Assembly: GCF_023276405.1 (NCBI RefSeq)
Contig: NZ_JALRMO010000001.1
Span: forward strand, 8,706,505-8,770,504
Reading direction: 5' to 3'
Source: Paenibacillus hamazuiensis
Lineage (GTDB): Bacteria > Bacillota > Bacilli > Paenibacillales > NBRC-103111
Length of the DNA: 64,000 bases
Below, piece by piece: positions 52,343 to 60,428 of the stretch. The notes under the pieces were generated by a model. It ran no database searches. It saw only the letters and a program-made list of their open reading frames with translations, and was not told where the DNA came from. The position numbers and the translations under genes were made by a program. The first letter of the stretch is position 1. Every line of letters starts with the position of its first letter.

Positions 52343-53622
52343 TCGGAATTGTTGCGGACGATACGACAGGGGCCAACGACATCGGACTCATGTTCAGCGG
52401 AAATCGCTATTCGGTGAAAGTGGTCACTTTTCACGAGACGATGCAGCTGGAGAAGGATGCGGATGTGCTGATCATCGATACGGACAGCCGTCTCGATTCG
52501 CCGGAGCTTAGCTACGACAAGGTGTATAAGGCGACCAAGAAGCTGCAGGAGCTGGGCTGCCGTATGTACTACAACAAAACCTGCTCCGTTTTCCGCGGGA
52601 ATATCGGGAAAGAGCTCGATGCCATGCTGGATGCGCTGGGAGAGGATTTCGCCGTCATTACGCTCGCGTTTCCCAAAAATGGAAGAAAGACCTTATACGG
52701 TCTCCATACGGTGCATGGGAAGCTTTTGGAGCATTCGGAATTCGCCAACGATCCGGTTCATCCGATGAAGCAGTCGAATTTGGTTTCCATTTTGCAGGAA
52801 CAAACGGAGCGCAAGGTAACTCTTATCGACATAGATACGGTTAGGCAGGGAGTTGAAACGCTTCGGAAAGCGATCGAAACGGTTCGCGGCGAGTACAATT
52901 ACGTGATTATCGATTCGGAAAGCCAGTCTGATTTAAGCATTGTAGCCGAAGCCGTCCGCGATTTCCCTGTGCTCTGCGGCAGCTCGGCGATAGGGGAAGA
53001 GCTGCCCAAGTTTTGGCCGGCTAAACAAGGAGAAAATATACTTGATCGGGTGGACGTGTCCGACAGCAACGGGGTGCTGATTGTTTCGGGCAGCTTGACC
53101 CCGCAGACCCGGGCCCAAACGACCTATCTGATCGACGCCGGGTACCCTGCGATTGTTTTGGACTCGCGAAACGTGCTTGCCGCCGACCGTCAGGAGGATG
53201 AGATCGCATCCGTTACCGGTCGCGCTCAAGCACTTTTGGCAGAAGGCAAAGACGTTCTCGTCATGGCGGATAACCGAGAAGAAGTCGTTGCCCAAACGAA
53301 AGTAATCGGCGCCACGCTGAGGATGGATCCATTGACGGTCAGCAAGGCTATATCCGCCGCTCTGGCGGAGGCTGCTGCCCGGTTGGTTAATCGGACGGGG
53401 CTTAAGCGGCTCGTTGTAGCGGGGGGAGATACCTCCGGCACCGTTTGCCGCAAGCTGGGGATTCAAGGGAACTATGTCCTTAAGGAGATTGAAACCGGAC
53501 TTCCCTCGGGTCTGGCGATCGGGCGGGATATGCTCATCGTTCTTAAATCCGGGAGCTTCGGCCGCACCGAATTTCTCGATCATGCGGTCCGGCATTTAAA
53601 GGAGCTCTCGCAGCGCCTCTAA
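52339..53622 (+). CDS. Four-carbon acid sugar kinase (DUF1537, OtnK/DtnK-like)
   Basis: This ATP-dependent kinase of four-carbon sugar acids such as 3-oxo-tetronate or threonate has about 427 residues. The N-terminal substrate domain opens with IGIVADDTTGANDIGLMF. The C-terminal nucleotide-binding domain carries LVVAGGDTSGTVCRKLGI and the SGLAIGRDMLIVLKSG segment. It overlaps the aldolase gene by four bases. The stop codon TAA at 53620-53622 lies exactly in the loop of the operon's terminator hairpin, after which a group II intron is inserted. Confidence 0.88.
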   Translation: MIGIVADDTTGANDIGLMFSGNRYSVKVVTFHETMQLEKDADVLIIDTDSRLDSPELSYDKVYKATKKLQELGCRMYYNKTCSVFRGNIGKELDAMLDALGEDFAVITLAFPKNGRKTLYGLHTVHGKLLEHSEFANDPVHPMKQSNLVSILQEQTERKVTLIDIDTVRQGVETLRKAIETVRGEYNYVIIDSESQSDLSIVAEAVRDFPVLCGSSAIGEELPKFWPAKQGENILDRVDVSDSNGVLIVSGSLTPQTRAQTTYLIDAGYPAIVLDSRNVLAADRQEDEIASVTGRAQALLAEGKDVLVMADNREEVVAQTKVIGATLRMDPLTVSKAISAALAEAAARLVNRTGLKRLVVAGGDTSGTVCRKLGIQGNYVLKEIETGLPSGLAIGRDMLIVLKSGSFGRTEFLDHAVRHLKELSQRL

Positions 53623-53637
53623 GAGGCGCTGCTGTTT
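53610..53637 (+). terminator. Terminator hairpin overlapping the kinase stop codon; intron target 1
   Basis: GCAGCGCCTC (53610-53619) pairs with GAGGCGCTGC (53623-53632), and the three-base loop is the kinase stop codon TAA. The T tract is split: TGTTT before the intron and TTTT after it, at 55693. Confidence 0.85.
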
Positions 53638-55692
53638 GTGCGCTTGGCAGCGCATCGTACTAACGGGTGAAAGTCCCGAGCGCACCGCGGGGTGGCGGAA
53701 GCGCATAGCCGACTGGTAGTGCTCTGGCCGTAAGGGAGGGTGCGGAGGATCAGAAGGCAAAACCCGGAACAGGCGGCATGAACCATGTTGGCTGGCGAAG
53801 CCGGATAACCCTGCAAGAGAAGGGGACGTCCTATACCACCATAGGCTTCGAAAGTTAGGAGGACTGGATTCGGGGGAAAGACGATGACGTGACCCAAGGA
53901 GGGCTTATCGTCTTCCGCATAGCGGTAAACTCTTTTCAAGGCTTATAGGGCTAAGACAGAATGATGGATGGTGAGCAGTCATACGAAGGGATAGTAGTGA
54001 GAAAGCTTGCCGGAAAAGCCGCAATGGCAAGTGAACCGACACCAACGTTGTCGGTGCAAGCTTAGACCCAAAAGGCAAAGACTTGGTGCGAAGCCCGGAA
54101 CCGTGGAAGAAAAGCATAACCACCTAGGAAGCCGTCATGTGCCAGACAGAAGCCGGGGAGCCAAGAAGAGCGAAGAGCCGGGGCTGAACAAAAGGGTAGG
54201 CCGTCTGGGGCGGAGTACCGAAGGGGAACCGGAAAGGCTGAAAGATTAGCTATACGTCCGGAAACTGAAAGGGAAGGAACACGAGACATGAAGGAAGGAA
54301 AAGGAGAGGTAGGCTTTCGTGAGGGAGTAGAAGTCCCGAGAAAACGCAGATGGCACAGCCTCATCGACAAGATATGGGCGATGCCGAACCTTGAGGAGGC
54401 ATTCCGGGAGGTCAAGCGCAACCGGGGAGCAGCGGGAGTAGACGGAGTGACCATAAAGGTATTCGAGAGTGAACTGGAGCGTAACTTAAGAACGCTTCAG
54501 CAGGAGCTGCGGGCGAAGGCATACAAGCCGATGCCGGTCAGGCGCATGTACATTTCCAAGGAAAATGGGGGTCAAAGGCCGCTCGGGATACCCGCAATTC
54601 GCGATCGCGTAGTACAGGCGGCGACCCGCCGAATCCTCGAACCGATTTACGAGGCGACATTTATGGAGTGTAGTTTTGGGTTTCGCCCGGGACGCAGTGC
54701 ACACATGGCGCTGGAGAACATTCGGAAAGATCTCATGGATGGATACGTTTATGTGATCGACGCCGACCTGAAATCGTATTTCGATCTCATTCCACATGAC
54801 AAGTTGCTTAAGGCCGTCAAGGAAGAAGTGGTGGATGGTAGTGTCCTAAAGCTCATAGAAAGCTTCTTAAAGTCCGGAGTCATGGAGAACGGAAGTTTTC
54901 ACCTGAACGAGCAAGGAAGTCCACAGGGTGGGGTTATTAGTCCGCTTTTGGCGAATATCTACCTAAACCCGCTGGATAAGCTCATGACTGAACGGAAGCA
55001 CCGTATAACACGGTACGCCGATGATTTTGTGATCTGCTGCAAATCCCAAAAGGGGGCAGAGAGGGTACTCCAAGGTGTTATTCGTCTACTGGAACAAGAG
55101 CTTGGGCTCAAAGTACACCCGGAGAAAACCAAGATCGTGAACAACTTGGAACAGTCCTTTATGTTCCTAGGTCATGAGTTTAAACCGGGATTTTGGGTTA
55201 CTCCATCCTCGAAAGCCAAACAGAAATTTAAAGAACGCGTGAAAGCAATTACGCGGCGGAACCAAACGGTGAATGTGGAACAGCTGATCCGAAAGAAGTT
55301 GAATCCATATTTACGTGGATGGGGTAGCTATTTTGGCTGGGGCAACGTAGGAAGTCTGATGAGAGAGTACGATGCATGGATAAGGAGAAGGCTCCGGATG
55401 GTACAGTTGCGGAGCTGGAAAAAGCCGAAGAACTTCTACAGGGCACTAAGAAAGAATAAGTGGAGGGGAGAGCTTCCCAAGATGCGTATGTTCGCATGGA
55501 GAAGCTCGCTATCCAAGCCAGCCAGTGTTGCAATGCCAAACGATTGGTTCAGAGAAAGAGGTCTCGTTTTTCTCGTAGACATCTATAATGAACATCATCC
55601 CCAGCGGGGATAAGCGCGGAGGAGCCGGATGCGATGACCCGCACGTCCGGTTCTGTGAGAGGCCCATGAATTCATTCATGGGCCTACTCGAT
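53638..55692 (+). mobile_element. Group IIC intron, copy 1 (about 2,055 bp)
   Basis: The 5' end has the group II consensus GTGCG, placed immediately after a terminator stem, which is the known target choice of bacterial class C introns. About 650 bases of ribozyme RNA precede the maturase gene 54288-55613. Domain V (GAGCCGG to CCGGTTC) is at 55622-55653. Domain VI (AGGCCCATGAA with TTCATGGGCCT) ends with a bulged A at 55686, six bases before the 3' end CGAT. A second copy lies 6,791 bases downstream; its protein and every stretch I compared are identical. Confidence 0.9.
54288..55613 (+). CDS. ltrA: Group II intron reverse transcriptase/maturase, copy 1
   Basis: This intron-encoded protein of 441 residues reverse-transcribes and helps splice its host intron. 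The reverse transcriptase domain includes RPLGIPAIRDRVVQ, FGFRPGRSAH, SPQGGVISPLLANIYLN and the catalytic YADD at residues 243-246. A C-terminal maturase region follows (NPYLRGWGSYFGWGNV). There is no HNH endonuclease domain, as expected for class C introns. The protein is identical to the copy at 61079-62404. Several reverse-strand open frames in the 5' ribozyme part are by-products of RNA structure, not genes. Confidence 0.95.
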   Translation: MKEGKGEVGFREGVEVPRKRRWHSLIDKIWAMPNLEEAFREVKRNRGAAGVDGVTIKVFESELERNLRTLQQELRAKAYKPMPVRRMYISKENGGQRPLGIPAIRDRVVQAATRRILEPIYEATFMECSFGFRPGRSAHMALENIRKDLMDGYVYVIDADLKSYFDLIPHDKLLKAVKEEVVDGSVLKLIESFLKSGVMENGSFHLNEQGSPQGGVISPLLANIYLNPLDKLMTERKHRITRYADDFVICCKSQKGAERVLQGVIRLLEQELGLKVHPEKTKIVNNLEQSFMFLGHEFKPGFWVTPSSKAKQKFKERVKAITRRNQTVNVEQLIRKKLNPYLRGWGSYFGWGNVGSLMREYDAWIRRRLRMVQLRSWKKPKNFYRALRKNKWRGELPKMRMFAWRSSLSKPASVAMPNDWFRERGLVFLVDIYNEHHPQRG

Positions 55693-55702
55693 TTTTGAAG
55701 GG

Positions 55703-56578
55703 TTACACGGATTCCGTCATGCCAAACGACTCCGTCATAAATTTTACAAAGGCACGAACCATGGATATCTGCAAAAATTGTTTGCGATAAAGAAGCCATG
55801 TCGGCCACATCAGGGGTTCTCCATCGCGGGTCATTAAATGGATGGTATGAAAACGGTCGTGATCTTCAAGAACGATGCCGGGCAATATGGAGTAGCCTAA
55901 CCCGCTTGCAACCATCTTCTTGGCAATTTCCATATGATCCACTTTCATGCTCACTCTGGGCGGGGTGGGGAATTTAGCCTTCCACCAATTATCGATGAGC
56001 ATAATCAATGCCGGATCCGGCTGGTAATCGATTCTGGGCAAAGAAGGGAGGTCGCTCAGATCGATCTTATCGTTTGAAATGACCAAAATAGGTTCTTTGC
56101 AAAGCAATGTTTTTTCATCCGCCCATTGGGGTCCCCCCGTACGATACCGATATGGACCTCTTGTTTGTACACGGAATTAAAGATATCCATGTTTAATCCG
56201 GTTCTTACAGTTAAATCGACTTGAGGATTGACTTGATTGAATTTTTTTCAATACTTGCGGCAGCTTGTACAAAGCAAAACCTCTAGAACAGGCAAGACGC
56301 AAAGTACCTTGGGCATGTCCGCTTAAATTCCATAATTTTTCTTTGGTTTCCGCCAATTTTTGCAACATCTCGTTGGCATATTGGGCGAGAACTTCGCCTT
56401 GTTCGGTAAATTCTACGCCTCTCCTTCCTCTATGGAAAAGCGTGACGCCGAACTCCTTTTCAATTTGATTCAAACGATGGGACAAGGAAGGTTGCGATAA
56501 GTATAAATGCTTCGCCGTTTTCGTAATATTTCTCTCATCGTACAGCAGCTTAAGAATAATCCAATCTTTTTCTTCCAA
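55703..56578 (-). pseudogene. LysR-family regulator (TTT-module paralogue 3), two frameshifts
   Basis: The N-terminal part from ATG 56578 (KDWIILKLLYDERNITKTA) and the C-terminal part (WWKAKFPTPPRVSMKVD, SGLGYSILPG) match the other two LysR paralogues. The frame is lost at a T7 run (56242-56248 on the plus strand; six would be in frame) and again at a C6 run (56133-56138; seven would be in frame). Correcting both gives a normal 291-residue protein. As written, translation stops after about 133 residues. It is divergent from the HD-protein/TctBAC genes it probably regulated, and its 3' end lies 11 bases from intron copy 1. Confidence 0.82.
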
Positions 56579-56621
56579 AAATGAACATCCTCCTTAACAT
56601 AGAAGAAATCTATGAAAAAAC

Positions 56622-56665
56622 ATAAAATATGCGTATTTTATTTATTTCTAATCGTACGATACAAT
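56622..56665 (+). promoter_or_regulatory. LysR-type dyad and promoter before the HD-protein/TctBAC genes
   Basis: A perfect 8-bp inverted repeat, ATAAAATA (56622-56629), TGCG, TATTTTAT (56634-56641), lies in the divergent gap. TACAAT at 56660-56665 is a likely -10 box; the -35 (TTTATT, 56637-56642) overlaps the dyad. Confidence 0.5.
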
Positions 56666-56707
56666 TCAGGTAGATTCAAGAAAATCAGCGAAAAGGATGA
56701 GAAAATC

Positions 56708-57256
56708 ATGGCTAACTTGCGAAATCTTATTATCGAAGCATTGCCCGAATTGCAGCTGATCGGGAACGAAGATTACAAACAAGCTGTCGTCGACATTTGG
56801 GAAGAAGCGTACAGGGAATCGGGATGGGAACATATCGAAGATGTGCCTAAAAACGATATTGTAACCGCATTCAGCAATTTGCAGCATACACGCAGCGTTA
56901 CGCTTCAAGCTATCGCCTGTGCGGACATTATTGAAAAGATTCACCGAATTTCGGTAAACCGGGACGATTTGATTACGGCCTCCTTGCTCCACGATATAAG
57001 CAAATGCTTTGAATATGCCAGAGAAGGCAAACATAAAACACGCTATGCGAAGCTTATGCAGCACGGAGTGTATACGGTTCACAAAGCGATCGAACATCGG
57101 CTGCCGCTCGAAATTCAACATATGATCGTGACTCATACGGTGGCATCGAAGATTTTGCCTCAGACCGTGGAGGCATTAATTCTTCATTATGTGGATTATC
57201 TGGATTCCGATATCCTTTTGCATGCGATAAACAAGCCGATATTTTTAAAGAAATAA
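56708..57256 (+). CDS. HD-domain phosphohydrolase-like protein
   Basis: This is a metal-dependent HD-domain protein of about 182 residues. Probable metal ligands are the histidine in QHTRSV (about residue 62), the HD pair in LLHDISK (about 98-99), and later histidines and aspartate around MIVTHT and HYVDYLDSD. Such domains hydrolyse nucleotides or phosphomonoesters. AAAAGGATGAG lies before ATG 56708; an upstream frame from 56612 overlaps the operator region and is not used. It is encoded 53 bases upstream of tctB and divergent from the lysR pseudogene. Its link to carboxylate transport is unclear. Confidence 0.78.
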   Translation: MANLRNLIIEALPELQLIGNEDYKQAVVDIWEEAYRESGWEHIEDVPKNDIVTAFSNLQHTRSVTLQAIACADIIEKIHRISVNRDDLITASLLHDISKCFEYAREGKHKTRYAKLMQHGVYTVHKAIEHRLPLEIQHMIVTHTVASKILPQTVEALILHYVDYLDSDILLHAINKPIFLKK

Positions 57257-57309
57257 GGATTCGCCGGATCGTTTCGAAGACAATCGATATTATACACGGG
57301 AGGGGAAGT

Positions 57310-57753
57310 ATGCGAGCTGACCGGGTTGGGGGAATCATCAGTTTGATCTTCGGCGCTGTCTCGCTGGCGGAAGCGGTGCGTTTATATCCCGCAAAAATCA
57401 GCATGTTCGTCGGAGATCATACGCTGCCGGGAGTAATAGGTGTGTCTCTGATTATACTCGGAATCGTCATGGCCGTTGGAAAAGGTACAAAATTCGAGGT
57501 CGTTTTTCCTGAACGTAATACAATCGTAAAAATGCTTCTTGTTTTCGGACTTTTGTTTGCTTACTGGTTCAGCCTTCAATATTTGGGGTACAACATCAGC
57601 ACTTTTATTGCATCCGCCTGCTTGTTCAGGATGATGGGCTCGTACAATTATACGAAATGCACGGTTTACTCCGCATGTTTGACAGCGGCTTTATATTTGA
57701 TTTTTATCTATTGGTTGGAAATGCCGTTTCCAACCGGGATATTTGATATATAA
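57310..57753 (+). CDS. tctB: TctB-type small membrane subunit (second TTT system)
   Basis: This small hydrophobic protein of 147 residues has about four helices. It is recognised as TctB from its position before tctA and its pattern: an initial VGGIISLIFGAVSLAEAVRL helix and a charged middle loop near residue 55. GGGAGGGG lies before ATG 57310. Sequence similarity to the first TctB at 43088 is weak, as is common for this subunit. Confidence 0.84.
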   Translation: MRADRVGGIISLIFGAVSLAEAVRLYPAKISMFVGDHTLPGVIGVSLIILGIVMAVGKGTKFEVVFPERNTIVKMLLVFGLLFAYWFSLQYLGYNISTFIASACLFRMMGSYNYTKCTVYSACLTAALYLIFIYWLEMPFPTGIFDI

Positions 57754-57767
57754 GGGGGGATTCGGAA

Positions 57768-59288
57768 TTGGAAGCTTTAGGCATGTTATTTAACGGCTTT
57801 TTGGATGCGCTTACGCCTCTCAATTTGGCCATGGCCGTGATGGGGGCTCTGGTCGGCACATTTGTCGGGATGCTGCCGGGGCTGGGACCGACCTCCGCCA
57901 TTGCCATCCTGCTCCCGCTCACGACGGTACTCGGTCCGGTTCAAGGCGTGATTATGTTAGCCGGCATATATTACGGTTCCATGTATGGGGGCTCGACGAC
58001 GGCGATTTTGTTAAATATTCCCGGTGAGGTTTCATCGGTGCCGACATGCTTGGACGGTTACCCGCTTGCCAAACAAGGAAGAGGAGGTCCCGCTCTCGGC
58101 ATTGCAGCAATCGGATCTTTCGTCGCAGGGACGATGGGCGTGATCGGACTTGTATTTTTTGCTCCCCTGCTTGCCGATCAAGCATTGAAGTTCGGGCCGC
58201 CCGAATATTTCGCATTAATGGTGCTGGCGGTAACCGTTATCGTAAACTTGGCGGGGAATTCCATCGTCAAAGGATTGATCATGGGTCTTATCGGATATTT
58301 ATTGTCCATGGTCGGACTGGGGCCGGTAGGCGGACAGATGCGGTTCACCTTTGGCGTGGATGCTCTGTCTGCCGGAATTGATATGGTTAGCGTCGTGATC
58401 GGTCTGTTTGCCCTTACCGAGGTACTGAAGGGAATGGAAGAAAAGCAAACGGCGATTTCATCGGGAAGTATTGGAAGCGTTTACCCGACGAAGGACGATT
58501 TGCGGAAAAGCTCCAAAGCCATGGTCCGGGGAGGGCTCGTCGGCTTTCTGTTAGGTTTGCTGCCGGGCTGCTCGCCGGCGGTTACCACTTTTATGGCCTA
58601 CGACCTGGAGAAGAAACTGTCCAAGCACCCCGAAACTTTCGGACACGGAGCGGTGGAAGGGGTAGCGGCGCCGGAATCGGCGAATAATGCGACCAGCTCC
58701 GCCGGGTTTATCCCACTCTTTGCACTCGGTATCCCCAGTTCTCCGGCACTAGCCATTTTGCTTGCCGGTCTGATGATTTACGGACTGACCCCTGGGCCGC
58801 TCCTTTTTGAGCAAAACGGCGGTTTTGTATGGACCATTATTGCAAGCATGTTCATCGGCAATATAATGCTGCTCGTTTTGAACCTGCCTTTGGTCGGCGT
58901 GTGGGCGAAGCTGACGCAAATTCCTTACGGCATCATGGCTCCGGCCATTTTTATCCTCAGTATTATCGGAGCCTACACGGTAAGAAACAGCATGTTCGAT
59001 GTGCTGGTGGCTTTAATTTTCGGGGTGCTGGGCTACATTTTCAATAAATATCGCTGGCCGGTTGTGCCTCTTGTATTGTGTTTTATTTTGGGCCCGATGC
59101 TGGAAAGGTCGTTCGTCCAGTCTTTGTCCATGTCGGCCGGCGACTTTTCGATTTTCTTCACGCATCCGATTTCGCTGACGCTGCTTATTCTTTCCGGTGT
59201 TCTGCTGATCGTTTCCATTGCGCTGATTAAACGTACGAAGCAGCAAATCAAGGCAGCCGTTGGTACGGAAGTCAGCATTGCCGAATAG
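57768..59288 (+). CDS. tctA: TctA-type large permease (second TTT system)
   Basis: This is a carboxylate permease of 506 residues with about twelve membrane helices. GMLPGLGPTSAIAILLPLT (about residues 34-52), GGSTTAILLNIPGE and APESANNATSSAGFIPL mark the family. The second conserved loop, normally like PGAGATLASF, reads PGCSPAVTTF here, so substrate or ion coupling may differ from the first system. The start is TTG 57768 with AAGGGGGG eight bases upstream. The tctC gene follows after a gap of 38 bases. Confidence 0.92.
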   Translation: MEALGMLFNGFLDALTPLNLAMAVMGALVGTFVGMLPGLGPTSAIAILLPLTTVLGPVQGVIMLAGIYYGSMYGGSTTAILLNIPGEVSSVPTCLDGYPLAKQGRGGPALGIAAIGSFVAGTMGVIGLVFFAPLLADQALKFGPPEYFALMVLAVTVIVNLAGNSIVKGLIMGLIGYLLSMVGLGPVGGQMRFTFGVDALSAGIDMVSVVIGLFALTEVLKGMEEKQTAISSGSIGSVYPTKDDLRKSSKAMVRGGLVGFLLGLLPGCSPAVTTFMAYDLEKKLSKHPETFGHGAVEGVAAPESANNATSSAGFIPLFALGIPSSPALAILLAGLMIYGLTPGPLLFEQNGGFVWTIIASMFIGNIMLLVLNLPLVGVWAKLTQIPYGIMAPAIFILSIIGAYTVRNSMFDVLVALIFGVLGYIFNKYRWPVVPLVLCFILGPMLERSFVQSLSMSAGDFSIFFTHPISLTLLILSGVLLIVSIALIKRTKQQIKAAVGTEVSIAE

Positions 59289-59326
59289 GGATGTTTGTTG
59301 AATTTAAATTTGAGGGAGGATTTCGA

Positions 59327-60358
59327 ATGAAAAAAAAGGGATTCGTTAGCTTGCTGGCCGTGGCCTTGCTTACAGTCACGATGTTATCCGGCTGCGCTGC
59401 ACCTGCGGCTAAAGGTTCTGCCGGCAATGCCGCTGCGGCAAAAAAAGAAGATCCGAAATACCCGACGAAACCGATCGACTATGTTGTAAGTTTTGGTGCG
59501 GGAGGCGGCAACGATATCATCGCAAGGGCTGTGGCGGAGTATTTGTCCAAGGAATGGGGGCAGCCGATCAACGTAGTCAATAAGGCGGGAGCCGGCGGCG
59601 CCATCGGTGTCAATGAAGCTCTGAAGCATTCCAAGCCCGACGGATATACGGTATTGGGGACAAGCGTTACGAACACCTCCACTCTGCTCGCCGGAACCGT
59701 TACCTTGCCTTTCACCATTGCGGACTTTCAATTTGTTTCAAAGGTCGTGGAGGACCCTCTTGCTTTTATAGTGAAGGAAGATGCGCCTTGGAAAGACTTC
59801 AAGGAGTTTTCGGACTGGGCCAAAAACAATACGGATCAGTTGACATATGCAACCCCCGGCCCGAGCGGAATAGCGACCTTCGCCATTTCGGAATGGCTGG
59901 ACCTCATCGGAGCGGATTTCTCCAAAGCACGTATGATTACAACGGTAGGGGCTTCCGAAAGCATGCCCAAAATCGCCGGGGGCCATATTACGGTCGGCGT
60001 CCTTTCCGTCAGCGAGGCGGCTACTATGGTAAAGGCGGGCAAAGCGAAAATGCTGGCTGTCGTATCAGGGAAAAGGAGCCAATATTTCCCCGATGTTCCG
60101 ACTGCCGACGAATCGGGAATTAAAATGACCGTGAAATGGTGGACCGGGGTAGCCGTTCCGGTGGGCACACCCGATAGTATAGTGAAAAAGTGGGATGAAG
60201 CGATTGCCAAAATGTCAAAGGATCCGGCTTTTCTGGAGAAACTTAAATCCATCAATGCGGAATCGTCTTACTTAAGCACAGCCGAAGTGACCAAGATGGT
60301 AAAGGAAGAAACAGAGAAGTATGTGGAAGTGGCTACCAAGAAAGGGTTGAGAAAATAA
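59327..60358 (+). CDS. tctC: TctC-type receptor lipoprotein (second TTT system, Bug family)
   Basis: This is a carboxylate receptor of about 343 residues. The signal peptide ends in the lipobox MLSGC at about residue 20, and the Bug domain begins KYPTKPIDYVVSFGAGGGND. ATG 59327 is chosen because GGGAGGA lies seven bases upstream. It is last in the B-A-C gene order. Two hairpins follow, the second of which is the insertion site of intron copy 2. Compared with the receptor at 42007 it is clearly a paralogue but distinct, so the two systems probably take different acids. Confidence 0.9.
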   Translation: MKKKGFVSLLAVALLTVTMLSGCAAPAAKGSAGNAAAAKKEDPKYPTKPIDYVVSFGAGGGNDIIARAVAEYLSKEWGQPINVVNKAGAGGAIGVNEALKHSKPDGYTVLGTSVTNTSTLLAGTVTLPFTIADFQFVSKVVEDPLAFIVKEDAPWKDFKEFSDWAKNNTDQLTYATPGPSGIATFAISEWLDLIGADFSKARMITTVGASESMPKIAGGHITVGVLSVSEAATMVKAGKAKMLAVVSGKRSQYFPDVPTADESGIKMTVKWWTGVAVPVGTPDSIVKKWDEAIAKMSKDPAFLEKLKSINAESSYLSTAEVTKMVKEETEKYVEVATKKGLRK

Positions 60359-60371
60359 AAATAAGGTTAGC

Positions 60372-60428
60372 AAGCGAGCAGCTAAGGGCTGCTCGCTTCA
60401 GCCTGTTGAAAAACCCAACAGGCTACTT
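60372..60428 (+). terminator. Two tandem hairpins after tctC; intron target 2
   Basis: The first hairpin pairs AAGCGAGCAGC (60372-60382) with GCTGCTCGCTT (60388-60398). The second pairs AGCCTGTTG (60400-60408) with CAACAGGCT (60416-60424). The second is followed by ACTT and then directly by the intron's GTGCG. Confidence 0.8.

Noticed and set aside
53905..54123. Small minus-strand open frame repeated identically at 60696-60914
   Set aside because: Its duplication simply reflects the two intron copies; the region is the structured 5' ribozyme part of a group II intron, not a coding gene.
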